64,000 nucleotides of DNA from Tolypeutes matacus (GCA_026826555.1 JAKSZT010053928.1:4929259-4993258), one strand, 5' to 3'. Counted from the stretch's first letter, positions 22,915 to 35,147 are shown. Numbers and translations are program-made. The notes: generated by a model not told the origin, from the sequence alone.

Positions 22915-23490
22915 GGGATTACAACCCTGCCCCAAAGGATCCCTGCCTGCAGACTACTTACTCACATCACAGTCTTTCTTTCATTACCCACACAAGCCTT
23001 GCCTATTCTGGACATCCTCTGCCTTGATGCTCTCCCTGCAGGTACTCTCCCCTTCCAATCTAGCCTATATACTATGCTAGGTTAATATTTCTGTGCAACA
23101 GTCCCTGCCTTCCTCTGAAGTTTCTGAGACTTCTCTATTCCTAGCCAGCTCTCAAGGTCCTCAACCTCTAGGCTCCCCCTACCTCTCATGTCATCATGTT
23201 CTCCTGTGTGGACTTTACCTGCAGGTTCAACTGGTTCCTCAGTAGACTCTAAAACCTGGTGTTCTTTTTTCATTTGGGGCCTCCTGTCTCAATGCCCTAT
23301 GTCTATCTCTGGATTTATCTTTGTCCAGTCATGTCTTTTAAGGTCAAGCTCAAGTTTCATCTCTTCTATGAGTTTTTTCCCTCCAACCTGTCCTAAATGA
23401 ACTCTCCTTTCTTGGGTGTAATGCCTACAGCACGAATGTGGCACATAGCAAATGCTACCTTGTTCAGATGAAAAACCCTGGTTCATACTT
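22915..23490 (+). mobile_element. L2 LINE 3' region
   Basis: Pyrimidine-rich wording in L2 order: 'gccttgcctattctggacat' and 'cctctgccttgatgctctcc', then 'ggtcaagctcaagtttcatc' and 'tcttctatgagttttttccc', then 'gtgtaatgcctacagcacga'. These correspond to the L2 blocks for 'ttcaaggcccagctcaa' and 'gaagccttccctga'. Decayed; the frame of the original ORF is lost. Confidence 0.6.
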
Positions 23491-23963
23491 GTTTGTATTT
23501 CTCTCACACATATTCAACACCAAAGAAATATTTGTTGATGCTGTTCTGCATAGTACACTTTTCCTTATGTTTTTTATGGATGAAGACTGATGCCGAGTAA
23601 ATATATCAACTCTGCTAGCTCACATTTAAAAATCACCTGACTTTATCTGATATGCGTGAGAAATGAGGCCTCATTCATCTGAAATGGTTTTGATTCTGAT
23701 CAGAAGTAAATATAGGACAGCTGTATATTTCATAAACAAGGTACCAAACTTCTACTTTGAAACAATATCACCAGACTGACCAGTACCTCTGCCTATTCTA
23801 ATACTATAAAATTTTTGTTTAGCAAGTAAAAGCTAAAGAGAGAGGACAAGAAAAAAAAAAAAAAGAGAAATGGAAATAGAGAGGAGTGGGACAGAGTTTA
23901 TCTTAAATCACTGAGAATATCTTAAGTCCTAAATTGACTCTATCTTATCTTGAAGTAAACAAC

Positions 23964-23970
23964 GAGAGAG

Positions 23971-24007
<37 letters not shown>
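23964..24007. repeat. (GA)n microsatellite
   Basis: About 44 bp of AG dinucleotides with one AAAA interruption near 23970. Purine-only on the plus strand. Confidence 0.95.
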
Positions 24008-24009
<2 letters not shown>

Positions 24010-24207
24010 ATGGGCTTTCTCTACATTATCCTTCCCAGCTTTCCAATTGAGGTGTGCTAAAGAAGCCATGCTGAACATTTGCCAAAAGATGGTCCTGGTT
24101 CATGTTCTGCTCCTAAATGAACTAATTTCCCTGGTTGTCTTGTATTTTTGCAACAAAGTTAGCAATCAGTGTATCATGGAAGATGGAGAAAGATCATCTT
24201 CTCCTAT

Positions 24208-24240
24208 ACACACACACAAACACACACACATACGCACAGA
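24208..24240. repeat. (CA)n-rich tract, interrupted
   Basis: Two short (CA) runs separated by AA and TACG. Confidence 0.85.
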
Positions 24241-25639
24241 TCTATTTTTGTCTGCTTTGCCATTTCTGTGACTGGTATGTAATAGTTCCTCTCTAGATCA
24301 CTCACAGTTCATTAAGGGGTTGCTCAATTTATTAGGAACCAATCATGCATTTATACGTTCTTTTATCTGAAGTGCACTTTTAAATGCTAGACCATACACT
24401 AATCAAGTTGAACATGATAATGAGAGCATGTTCACATTGTTAAGGTAAATGACCCAATGCACTTAGAGTGAAGACATATTTGAACTACAATTTGCACTTT
24501 TCATCGCAATATTGAGTAATCCCAGCGAGGGTGAGGATGCTGTTGGCAACTTCCTTATAAGGATTCGATTAGCCGTACCCTCAGAGCCAGGCCCTCTTCA
24601 CTTCACTGTTACTTTGTTTTCCATTAAAACGTAAAAATACAGCAGGAAGAGGAAGCAAAATTTGGAACAAACGGGAGAATTTCATAGAAGGGCAAAGAGT
24701 CAAGTTTTGATCATTTCTAAGTAGTGGGGAGAGGAGTAGATGTGTGGATGGCCCATCATAGTTGAGAGTTTGCAAATAATGTATATTTATGTTTAGAACA
24801 CAATTTTGGTGCATAGTTTTAAATTGCGTTGAATTTGTTTTAAAAACAATAATGAAGCTAATGATGCCATACTGTAAAGACATCGTTCAGGAGAAGCTGG
24901 AAGACTGACTTTTCCCCCTACATTTAACTTCTTGGCCCTACTCCTCTATATCTCATTGCTAGGATTGAATCTGTTGAATCTTAAACTCAGGCAAAACAGA
25001 AGTTTGAACTAAGCTGCCATGAAAGAGGGAGGGGTAGTTAAGGACTTGATTTCTCTTCTAACAATGTGCTAAGCAAGTATTTTTAGAATAGGTAGAGACA
25101 GCCTGTAAAACAGAAAGAATGTGTGTGTTGACACATTCCCTGGTTCAGGCATAGCTGAATATATATATTCTTTGGATGATTGGGGTCCCACTATCTTTGG
25201 GCTTGATGGTTGAATGTACAGAAATTAAACAGAGTAATATATTTGCTGAGGAACAAGGATATTGTGATTACGCTTTTTAGGAAATAGATGAAGGCATTCT
25301 GAAACATATTAAAGGAAATATCAAAGAAGACCTGTAAAATCATACTTCTTGCCAGGCATTCACTTGTTATTCATATAAATATTTGGGTTGATAATGCTCT
25401 CTTGTGATATTGTTCTAGCAAAGAATGATAGAATTTGTCCCTTCATTCCACCCAACCACTTAATACCATTTTGTTTCTTTTTGAAGAACAGATTGAAAAC
25501 CATACGTGAGAGTTTAAGTGCAAGTTATATTTCTGGACATTCTGTTTTGAAAACTAATTTGTTTTGTTGCACAAATGCTTATGAACTTGGAAAGGAAGAC
25601 AAAGAAGAATAAGCCATGTGTGTGTGTGGGGGGAGGTGA

Positions 25640-25650
25640 GAGAGAGAAAA

Positions 25651-25689
<39 letters not shown>
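25640..25689. repeat. (GA)n microsatellite
   Basis: Mostly AG dinucleotides to 25689, preceded by a short (GT)n run at 25618-25628. It is the second polypurine tract within 2 kb. Confidence 0.95.
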
Positions 25690-25694
<5 letters not shown>

Positions 25695-26099
25695 TGAGTG
25701 AGAATGGGATTTGTTTTCCCACTAGGGAGCTTCTGGAAACAGACTCTTGCCTTGTCTCTACACTGTCATGTAATTACCATCACCAGGTGATATTTACTGA
25801 GCACCCTGGTGAGCTGGGCTCTGCTGACCATTTTGTACTTACTTAAAACATCCTAATCATTGCTTAGTAGAAGCTTATGAGCTGATGAAGAACTTACAGT
25901 GAATCCAGATGAGGGATGTCAAGCTACTGCACTATGTAATGGAGCAAACATTAAACAGGGAGTGCTATCTCTGGCTCTGCCTCCGTTTAAATTCTCTCGG
26001 CCCCTTCAACCCTAACATACCGTTGTCCTAATTTTTTATTTTAGTTTTTGTTTATGAATGAACCAAGAAATTCTAAAATGAACCAAGGAAATTATTATA

Positions 26100-26290
26100 A
26101 GTATGACATTTTTAATATAAGTATCTTCCATGTATTATCTCATTTCATTCTCATCACAACTCACAGCTAACTTGGAATTATTATTGGGCTCATGAGAAAA
26201 ATGAGGTACCCATAGCCACATAGGAAGTGATGGAGCTGGGACTTCAACCAGTGTCCCTGAGACTGTGGACACAATCACTCAGCTATTCTG
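26100..26290 (+). mobile_element. MIR element
   Basis: 'catgtattatctcatttcat', 'tctcatcacaactcacagct', 'catgagaaaaatgaggtacc' and 'gtgatggagctgggacttca' follow the MIR order read forward. About 190 bp remain. Confidence 0.75.
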
Positions 26291-27060
26291 CCTCCCCCCT
26301 TTCCCCAACCAATCAGAAGTGTCATCCATCGTCAATTTTATTTTAAATAGCAGACAGTTGAAGTATCCTGCCTTGGAGTGCTACTCTATGTTAGGGCTTT
26401 GGGATTTAGCACTTCTAGTACTTCCTTGTCACAGTTTCACCAGCCATTAGGTCAAACACAAAAGATGTCATTTGCACAACCCTTTAGTACCTGAAAATTA
26501 TCTGAGCCACTAAATATGTCAGCTATCATAGTGCAGCAGCTAATTCTTTGGGAGACAGAGAACTGTTTATCAGAATTGCCACTGATGATACATCTGACCC
26601 AGCTCATCCATCCCCTCTTAGCTGGAAATTTATCATTATGTAGAAAATGTTTTTTGTGTTCCCCAAACATTCAGCAGCCAGTTGGGTTTGTTTTCTTCTT
26701 CTGCATATTTCATTGTAGTTGTTGCTTCGAAAATAACCAACCATAATTTATTTATGAAGATATTTCTGAAGCTATAACAATCAGGTCAAACTGCCTTGGA
26801 ATTTTCCAGCAAATTGGTTTGCATCAATTTATCCTTAAGTTATCCGTTTCTGAGGAATTTTTGTAAAAACCTTTGTTCTAGAACAAGACATGCTCTTTAT
26901 AATTCATCCAAACTGTATCTCCTGTTCTTATTGTTAACAAAATCACTAGCTTTCCTTCTTTCTCTCTCTGGTTCCTTTGCTCTACATTGTTCTCTTTTCC
27001 TTTGTTTTATAATTTTTTTATTACCCAAGTGTCATTTTTGGAAAATCAGGAATTCTAAAT
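26291..27060. other. Non-repetitive AT-rich intergenic DNA
   Basis: No repeat recognised. The frames at 26452-26746 lie opposed on both strands and are not gene-like. Confidence 0.35.
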
Positions 27061-27061
27061 A

Positions 27062-27146
27062 AGCAAAAGAGGAAGAGGAAGAGAGAGGAGGAGGAGGAGG
27101 AGGAAGAGGTGGAGGAGGAAGTGAGAAAAGGAAAGAAAAATAACCG
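27062..27146. repeat. Polypurine tract, (GGA)n-rich
   Basis: About 80 bp almost entirely A and G on the plus strand, with (GGA)n at the core and one GGTGG interruption. Mirror-symmetric parts could form triplex DNA in principle. Confidence 0.9.
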
Positions 27147-29461
27147 GTGGTTCAACCTTTGGGTGTATCTGCTCTCCCCCAGCCATACAAATATATACAT
27201 GTATATTTACCAAAATAAAGCCATACTCTTTTTAGCAGCTTTATTGGTGAATAAATAGCACAGATTTAAAGCATACAATTTGATATTTTGATGTCTCTCT
27301 CTCTATATATATATATACTTGTGAGACCACCACCACGGTCAAGATAGTGAATGTATCTATCACCCCCAAAAGTTTCCCCCTGTCTAACTTGTAAACCCTT
27401 CATCCCACATTTCCCTGCCCTACCCTATTGTGCTACCCTACTCTGTCCACAGGCAACCACAGATCTGCCTTCTATCACTACTGATTACAGTAGTTTACAT
27501 TTTCTAGAATTTTGCATAAATGGAATCATATACTTGTTCTCTTTATTTTCTGGCTTCTTTCACTCAGCACAATTATTTTGAGATTAATCTATGTCATAGC
27601 ATGGATCAATAACTTATTCCTTTTTTTTTTTTTTTTTTGCTGACTGGAATTCCACTGTATGGATATATCACAGTTTATCCTTTCATCTGTTCTGGATATT
27701 TGAGTTGTTTCCAGTTTGGAACTATTATAAACAAAGCCTCTATGAACATTTGTTTATAATTCTTTGTGTGGACATATGCTTTACATAGAAATGGAATGAT
27801 TGAATCATATGGTATATGTGGGCTTAATTTTTAAAGAAACTGCCCAATTGTTTCCAAATGGTTGAACCATTTTACGTTCCCATTAGCAGTATATGAGAGT
27901 TCCAGTTCTTCTAGATCCTTGCCAACTCTTGATATGGTCAGTCTTTAAAATTTTAAAATTTTAGCTATTCTAGCAGATGTATAGAGGATTTAATTGGTTC
28001 TTTGTTGTATAATTTCTTAAAGTGGAAGTTGAAGTAACTGATTTGGCTTTTTTTCTTTTTCTAAAATAGGCATTTAGTGCTATAAATGACAGTAAATGGC
28101 AGTATCCCACAAATTCTGGTATGTTGTATTTTCATTTTCATTTAGCTCAAAATACTTTCTGATTTCCCTTTTGATAAGTTCTTTGACCCATGGGTCATTT
28201 AGAAGTGTGCTATTAATTTTTAAATATATGGGGATTTTCCAGGAATCTTTTTGTAATTTATTTCTAATATAACCCTATTGTGGATAGAGAACAATACTTG
28301 TGTAACTCGAATCCCTTTAAATTTATTAAAATTTGTTTTGTGACACATTTATGATCTATTTTTATCAATGTTCCACACGTTCTTGAAAAAATGTGTATTC
28401 TGTAATTGTGGGGTGGAGTATACTCTAAATGTCAATCAAGTCAAGTTGATTGATGATGTCACTCAAATAGTCCTATGCTTACTGTCCACTTGTTCTGTCA
28501 ATTACTAAGGACGGGCAGTCGAAATCTCTGACTATAATTGCAAATTGGTCTATTTCCCTTTGCATTTTTTTTTTAGATTTTTGTTTCATGTATTTTGAAG
28601 ATACACTATAAGGGCATAAGCATTTAGAATTGTTACGTCGTTTTACCTTGCTAATATTCTTTGCTCTGAATTATACTTTTTCTGATATTAATATAAGCAC
28701 TCCAGCTTTTGTTTGAATGGTGTTAGCATGTTCTTTCTTTCCCCATTCTTTAATTTTTAACCCATTTGTGTCTTTATATTTAAAATGACTTCCTTGTACA
28801 CAGCATATAATTTGGTCTCACTTTTTTATATACATCTTTATACATTTTTGATAATTTCTACCTTTTTAGTTGGTGGTATTTAGACCATTTGCATTTAATG
28901 TGATTATTGATGTAGTTAGGCTATTTCTTCTCTATTTGTCCTATCTGTTCTTTGCTTTTCATTTCTTCTTTTTCTGTCTTCTTATAGATTAATTGATAAT
29001 TTTTACTATTGCACTTTATCTCCCTTATTGGCTTATTATCTATAATTTTGTTTATTATCTATAACTTTTAATTTTAGGGGTTGTTTTAGAGTTTATAGTA
29101 TGCATCTTTAACTTAGAGTTTACTTTCAAGTGAAAGTATGCCACTTCATGTATAGTAAGAAAAAAACTTAAAATAGTGTACTCTCATTTTTCCCCTTCCG
29201 ACTTTTGTACTATTACTGTTATATATTTCAGTTTTACATGTGTTATATGCCCTTACTTCATTGTTATGGTTTTTTAGTCATTTATTCTTGAAGAGATTTA
29301 AGTAATAAGAAAAAATACCTTACATATTACGGTTACCATCTCTAGTGCTCTTCATTCCTTTATGTAGATTCATATTTCCATCTGGAATTATTTTCCTTTT
29401 GCCCTTTAAACATATGTTGTAGTGCAAATCTGTTGGAAATGAAGTTTTTCAGTTTTGTACG

Positions 29462-29901
29462 TGTATTAGTCAGGGTTCTCTCGGGAAACAGAATCAACAG
29501 GAGATATCTTTCAATAATATGAGATTTTAAAAGAGTCTCTCACACGACCGTGGGGATGCACAAGTCCAGGTTCCGCAGGCAGGCTGCAAACCAGGGCTCC
29601 GATGAAAGCCCGATGAAAGGTCCTTGATGAGTTTCTGGGAGAAGTTGCCTGTCCAGTGACGAGCTGGGAAATTCTCTCTGAATGTTGAAATCACTTCCCC
29701 TTTAAGGCATTCAACTGATTGGATAAAAGCACCACCCATTGATGATGTAATCTCCCTGATGTAATCAGCCATCCATGCAGAAAACTCACTGGTGATTGAA
29801 GTCCATAAATGCTCTTGTATTACAATTAGCCCAGTGCTTGCTGGAACAAACACCTGGACACAATTACCTGGCCGAGTTGACACATTAGCCTAACCATCAC
29901 A
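29462..29901 (-). mobile_element. Solo LTR inserted in the old LINE
   Basis: A 440-bp block interrupts the LINE exactly between TTTTGTACG and GTATGTCTG. Its ends are TG...CA (plus strand TGTATTAGTCAGGG and TAACCATCACA), the hallmark of retroviral-type LTRs. The flanks GTACG and GTATG form a 5-bp target duplication with one later change. No internal retroviral sequence accompanies it, so it is solo. Orientation is inferred from the family's usual TGTGATGGTTA start, which lies on the minus strand. The subfamily is uncertain (old mammalian endogenous LTR). A 118-codon minus frame inside it is incidental. Confidence 0.75.
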
Positions 29902-30112
29902 GTATGTCTGAAGTGTCTTTATCTTCTCTTCATTTTTGAAACATTATCATTGCATATAGAATCTAAGTTGACCATCTTCTCTCCCCAGTACTTTAAAGAT
30001 GCTGCTCCACTGTCTACTTGCTTGCATTGTTTCTGTGGGAAATTTGCTGTCATCCTTTTCTTTGTTCCTCTGTTCATGCCTTTTTCAGGCTTCTTTTAAT
30101 ATTTTCTTCTTT

Positions 30113-31156
30113 GTTTAAAATTTGAAATACAACTTTACTCTGATTTTAAATGTAAAGGAATGGGAATGACAGTAACAAACGAGACTTCACCACCAAATAT
30201 TGTGATGTGACTGTAGCAGTCTTATATTTGAAACTCAAAAAGGAAGCAACTGCATTCCAAATCAGCTAAATATGCAGTTCCAAAAAATGAAAGTATTTTT
30301 TTAACTGCCACCTTCACTCTGAAGCCCATTCATCTCCTTCAGCATTCTAAAGATAAAGCACATATTCTGCTTAGCTATATAATAAAGTGGCAAACATGCA
30401 ACACCACTGACATCAGAGGTCAGTTGCCTATAAAAATAGATTTCTGACACTGGGCTCCAGCTTCATCTTCTCACAGGTCATCACCCTCATCCGGCAGAGC
30501 AGTTGTCTGAGCAATCTCTAAGTCAGGTTCACACTGTGATGCCAAAGCTGGGTCCATGACAACTTCTGGTGGGGCAAGAGCAGGCCTGGCAACAAACTAC
30601 AGGTTAGGATCTCTGATCAGCTTTCTAGCAAGCCAAAGGAAGGGCTTTTCAAAGCTGTAGTTACTTTTGACAGAAATGTCATAGTACTATAGGTTCTTCT
30701 TTTGGTGGAAGATGATGGATTTTGCCTTAACTTTCCTGTCCTTAATATCCACTTTGTTGCCACATAACAGAATGGAGATGTTTTCACACACTTGTATCAG
30801 ATCTCTGTGCCAATTAGGCACAATCTTGTAAGTAACTCTTGATATTACATCAAACATTATAATGGCACATGGGGCTTGGCTATAATAGCTATCTCTCAGT
30901 CCACCAAATTTCTCCTGACCAGTTGTATCCCATACATTAAATTTAATAAGTCCTCTCTTGGTATTGAACACAAGGGGATGAACCTCAACACCCAAGGTGT
31001 TCTCAAATTCACCAGTCAAATGACATTTTATGAAGGAAGTTTTTCTAGTACCACCATCACCAAACAATACACGTTTAAACTGAACTTGGGGTTCTCCTTG
31101 GGCAACCATCATGGTGGTTCTTCTAGAAGTGTCTCTGTGCCCCATATGACTGTGCT
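30113..31156 (-). pseudogene. RAN: Processed retrocopy of RAN mRNA (full extent)
   Basis: This spans the pseudo-coding part (30471-31112), about 350 bp matching a 3' untranslated region on its left and a short 5' leader on its right. No intron interrupts it. The LINE sequence resumes on both sides. Flanks TTAATATTTTCTTCT (30096-30110) and TTAATATTCTCTTTT (31156-31170) are probably the decayed target-site duplication. A recognisable poly(A) is mostly lost: only 'tttgtttaaaatttgaaata' remains at the 3' side. It is a cDNA insertion made by the L1 machinery. Confidence 0.9.
30471..31112 (-). pseudogene. RAN: RAN GTPase pseudo-coding sequence
   Basis: The minus strand encodes a peptide starting [13 protein letters not shown] and containing [47 protein letters not shown] and a C-terminal DEGDDL before TGA. 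These are hallmarks of Ran, the small GTPase that drives nuclear transport and spindle assembly. Damage: the P-loop reads GDGGTRKT instead of GDGGTGKT, and WDTAGQE has become WDTTGQE. Four codons are missing at switch I (EFEN-TLGVE), in frame. TAG stops interrupt at NL*YYDIS (about 30684) and NL*FVA (about 30596). The reading frame is otherwise kept over 642 nt, so decay is by substitution. The gene cannot give a working Ran. Confidence 0.95.
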
Positions 31157-32499
31157 TAATATTCTCTTTTTATCACTGGTTTTGAGCAACTTGATTATGA
31201 TGTACCTTGGTGCAGTTTTCTTGTTTCTTTGCATAATGAAGGTTTGTTGAGTTTTTTGGGCCTATGGGTTTATAGTTTTCTATTGAACATGGAAAATATT
31301 TCTTCAGATACCTTTTCTGTACTCTCTTGTATTTCTTCTCATTCAGGGACTCTAATTACATGTATATTGGGCTATTTGAAGTTGTCCCACAGTTCATGAA
31401 TGCTCTATTAACATTTTTTAAATTTTCTTTTCATTCTGTGTTTTATTTTTATAGTTTCCATTGCTATGTATTCAAGTTAGCTAATCTTTTCTTCTGCAAT
31501 GTGAACTCTGCCATTAATCCCATCCAATGTATTTTTCCATCTCAGACATAGCACATTTCATCTCTAAGTGTTTCTTTAGGTTTTTAAAATACCTTATGTG
31601 TCTTTACTTAACTTTTTAAAGATATGGAATACAGTTATAACAACTGTTTTATGTCCTTGTCGGCTCATTCTAACATCTATGCCATTTCTGGATTGGCTTT
31701 GAGTAATTGTTTTGTTTTGTTTCCTCCTCATTAGGGTTTATTTTTTTCCTTCTTCTTTGCATGCCTGGTAATTTTGACTGGATGCCAGGCATTGTGAATT
31801 TATTTTGCTAGATTGAAAAAAAATTCTTATAAATATTCTTGAGCTTTGTTTTGTCATAGTTATTTGAAAACAGTTTTATCTTTTTAAGATTTACCAGGCA
31901 GGATTGAAGCAGTGCTCAGTCTAGGGCTAATTATTCTCCATTACTAAAGCAAAGCCCTTTTGTGTACTCTTTCCAAGGCTCTGTGAATCATGAGGTTTTC
32001 CAGTCTGTCTAGTGGGATCAGGCACTTTTCCTTTCCCTGTTTGTATGTCAGGTACTGTTCTCTCTAATCTTTTTGAGGAATTCTGGTGTACTGATCAGTA
32101 CTCGGCCGAATATTTGTGGGCGAGTCTGCAGATCTCCATAGTTTTCTCTCCACGCAGCTCTCCTTTCAGGTACTCTGCCCTGTGAACTCCAGCCACCTTA
32201 GTGTTCCTGCACTCATAGCCCCATCTCTGCAACTTAGGGAATTTGCCAGGCTCTGCCTGGGTTTCTTTTCTCCACACTACAGTGTAGGGCTCGCCATATT
32301 TATTTCCTTCTTGGAGATCACTTTGTTTTGTTGCATGATGTACAGTATCTTGAAATAGTTTCATATGCATTGTCTATATTTTGGTTGTTTCAGGTAGGAG
32401 TATAAATCTAGTTCCTGTTGCTCCATCTTGGCCAGAATTTTTCCATACTATTTTTTTAATCTAATTTTTTTTCACTGCAAAGTATTTAAAGAATTTATT

Positions 32500-32790
32500 T
32501 TGACATCAGTAAATAACTTCTACAGTATTTTTTAATGACTGCATAGTATTCTATCATTTGGACAGATCAGAATTTTCTAAAACAATTTCCTAATATTGAA
32601 CAGTTATATTGATTCCAATTTTCCAGTCATTACGATGTTAGAATAAATATTCCTGAAGCTAAATATTTATAGACTTCCTTAATCACTTCCTTAACAGAAA
32701 TTCCTACACATGGATACCCGGGGTCAAAGTTATACACATCTTTGAGATGAATTTTATATATTTTGTCAAACCGCCTCCAGAAAGTTTGTG
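32500..32790 (-). mobile_element. L1M-type 3' fragment
   Basis: 'actgcatagtattctatcat' followed by 'gacagatcagaattttctaa', then 'tattgattccaattttccag', 'ggggtcaaagttatacacat' and 'aaaccgcctccagaaagttt'. This is the standard order of reverse-complemented L1M 3' sequence, placed directly beside the 5' end of the HAL1-like element. Confidence 0.6.
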
Positions 32791-33795
32791 TGCTTTTGTT
32801 GTTTTCCCCATTTCCTTGCTCATTTATATCTAGCTTTCTCTCTTCTCTTTGGCTTGGTATATTCTTTGACTTTTTATTGTCTACAGCACTTTTGTACAAA
32901 ATCCTGCAGTTTACGTTTTCTCACAAAAGTAAGGGAAAGCCATATAGATTCAAAATTTGGTATTATTCAGCCTGCTTTCATGACCCCCATAACTGTAGCA
33001 AACTTGTTTCAAGATCCTGCTGTCCCCAGCTGGTGTTTACTCACTGGTGTCCACTCTCCCACGGTTCTCCTTTCCAAGTTCAGGTTTTATGGCTCAGCGA
33101 GAGAAAAAATGTCACCTCTCTGGGAAAACAGTGGAGTGACTGATGTTTCTAGTGAGCAAGACACTGGAGCATGAAAGGGATTGTGTTTGGTGCATCAGAA
33201 GCAGACTGGCTTGGAGTGATTTTTTTTTTTTTTTTCTGTGATTCTTTCTTGTCTCCAACATGTGCTATGACTATATTTCATAATGTGACTCCCTGAGTGA
33301 GAGAGAAATCTACAAGAGGCTCATGCTTCCCTCCCAGCTGGGAGAAAGACTAAATTCTTGGGCAGCTGTTTTAAAAAAAACAGATCAAGAGTTACCAAGG
33401 GAAGAAACATGTGGCCCTGGAATGAAGGACTGATGACCTGACTCTCTCACAGGCAATTCCTATTGAAACTGATTCTAAAGTCCACAAGCAAACAACAATG
33501 GGGCAGCACAAAGACTAATTACTGCTTTCTTTTTAAAAAATTACAATGATATTTTATATTTATAAAAATGTTTTGTGAGATTTTAAACTGCTTTGGTGAT
33601 TATAATTAAAAGAAGGTGGCTTCTTATTTTATTTACTTCTATAATAATTAATGGAAAAGCATTCCCTGTATTCATCTTATTCTTAACTACAAGGTGTGTG
33701 CACCTTTGGGGGGCTTGAGGTTCTGGAACGGCCAGTATAGGATACAGTGAGCTATAACATGAAACAGGCTGGGAGTTGAAGAGAGCAGGTAAGAA
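32791..33795. other. Non-repetitive intergenic DNA
   Basis: Two plus frames of 126 and 128 codons (32763-33174) overlap in different phases, which argues against either being a gene. T-run at 33221-33236. No repeat recognised. Confidence 0.4.
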
Positions 33796-33799
33796 GTGT

Positions 33800-33970
33800 C
33801 TTTGGAGTAGAAAAGATGTGGTTTTCAGTCCCAGATCTGCACTTAGAGCTGTGTAACTGCACAAGTTTAAACCTCAGTTTCCTAATGTATAGTATAGGGG
33901 TAATATTCCCATCAGAAGTTGATGTGAGGGTTAATAGAGCTAATGCAGGACGTCCCTAAAGGCTGGGAAA
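33800..33970 (-). mobile_element. MIR fragment
   Basis: 'tttcagtcccagatctgcac', 'aacctcagtttcctaatgta', 'tagtataggggtaatattcc' and 'gagggttaatagagctaatg' follow the reverse-complemented MIR order. Confidence 0.7.
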
Positions 33971-34640
33971 AACAGATGATGTTATTTTTTGCAGGTTGAA
34001 GATACTTGTGATGACATCATATGCCCATGATTATGGTCATTCTGTATGTGTGAGCAGTTATCTCTGAGAACAGCGCAAGCATTTGATAAAATGCTAGCTG
34101 TTATAATTAAGGTGGCACAATGAATGGATTGGTATTGTGCCTCTTTTTAGTATGGGGATATAATTGGTTTCTTTTGGGGCCACCAGTGGAATTATTGATA
34201 AATGATTTGTATATTAATATAAGAGATGGGGGAATGTGATTTGAACCTCAGCTGTGTTCTGGGAAGATGGATGCCCGATATGCGGGTCTAGTTCTGCAAA
34301 CTCTTTGCTGTTAGAGAGGAAGATCGTTTTGTTTAATTGAGTCCTACAATGGGTCTGGAGCTGACTTCAAAGGTAGGTCTAGGGAGAGCTGAAGTTGTCT
34401 GAAGGATGGAGGGAGAAGAGTCCTTGGAGCAGTCTCACTGGGTGGAGGTGAGGAGGAGAAGTGGGAGGGGGGAGGGGCAAGCAAAAGAAGCCTGGCCTGC
34501 TCTCTGCGCAGTGGTGCAGCCTGTGGTAAATCCAGTTAGTGGAGTGGCTGAAAGGTCCTTGAAGAATGGAGGTGCCCGGAAGTCCATGTAAAGTGGTTGT
34601 GTGGAGCCATCACCAAACACCTCGAAGGAGATGCTGTCAT
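33971..34640. other. Non-repetitive intergenic DNA
   Basis: No recognised repeat. The minus 128-codon frame at 34435-34821 spans the edge of the L2 fragment and is not a gene. Confidence 0.35.
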
Positions 34641-34930
34641 AGACATTTGTCCATGCCACTTCCTTGCTCAAACCCTTCCAGGGAATCCTTTCTGAGCCCA
34701 TCTTCTCCCCCTGCTCCCATTTGTACCCAGCTGTCCTAGCCTCCTTTCTGTTTCTTGAACATGGCAGGAAGCTCCTTGATTGCAGGCCTTTGCGATGCCA
34801 TTCCACCTGCCTGAATGCCAACAGAGCTCATTCCTCACTTGCTTCAGGTCTGAGTTCAAAGACACTTTCTAAGTAAGCTCTTTCCTGGCCCCTGTATATA
34901 CAGTAATGACCTCCTTCCTCATACTTTATC
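34641..34930 (+). mobile_element. L2 LINE 3' fragment
   Basis: 'cttgctcaaacccttccagg', 'ctgtcctagcctcctttctg', 'cttcaggtctgagttcaaag' and 'gtaatgacctccttcctcat' are in L2 order, read forward. Confidence 0.6.
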
Positions 34931-35147
34931 CCAGTGGTGCACTGGAGCTGGCTCATAACTGTGTACAAGAATAAACTTAAATTTTCAGTAATTTTGCAAC
35001 CTGGTTGTTAAACACAACATTATTAAAAATGAAATTATATAAACTCACAATTAAATAAGTTATACTAAAAACAAAGGTCATAAGTACCTAAAAATTCATC
35101 ACTTCCTAATTTTTAAAAAATATTTTACTATTATCTATGCTCTTGGC
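34931..35147. mobile_element. Left part of an unnamed old repeat split by MER20
   Basis: 'gctggctcataactgtgtac' and 'gtaattttgcaacctggttg' look repeat-like. Comparable sequence resumes after the MER20 at 35358 ('gtgctgctgcattttatccc'). The pairing is inferred from the way the MER20 interrupts it. Family unknown. Confidence 0.3.

Larger units (their letters stand above)
23491..26099. other. Intergenic DNA with dinucleotide repeats
   Basis: No gene recognised. It contains the (GA)n and (CA)n tracts entered separately. Frames at 24047-24271, 24581-24883 and 25388-25612 are short and featureless. Confidence 0.4.
27225..32440 (-). mobile_element. Near full-length old LINE (HAL1-like), interrupted twice
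   Basis: Reading the plus strand gives the reverse complement of an old L1-lineage element. The 3' region (27225-28000) has 'accaccacggtcaagatagt' and 'gtatggatatatcacagttt'. The body (28060-29460) has 'tcccacaaattctggtatgt' and 'tgtgtattctgtaattgtgg'. It resumes after each interruption: 'gtctgaagtgtctttatctt' after 29906 and 'atcactggttttgagcaact' after 31170. The 5' end near 32390-32435 reads 'ttgctccatcttggccagaa', the usual start of HAL1-type elements. Without the two insertions it is about 3.7 kb. The family name is recalled, not searched. Confidence 0.7.

Noticed and set aside
29527..29883. 118-codon minus-strand frame
   Set aside because: It lies wholly inside a solo LTR and resembles no known protein.
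30471..31112. A functional small GTPase gene
   Set aside because: Two in-frame TAG codons, a broken P-loop, a switch I deletion and no introns make it a processed pseudogene.
32763..33174. Overlapping 126- and 128-codon frames
   Set aside because: They use different phases of the same bases, and neither has a recognisable domain.
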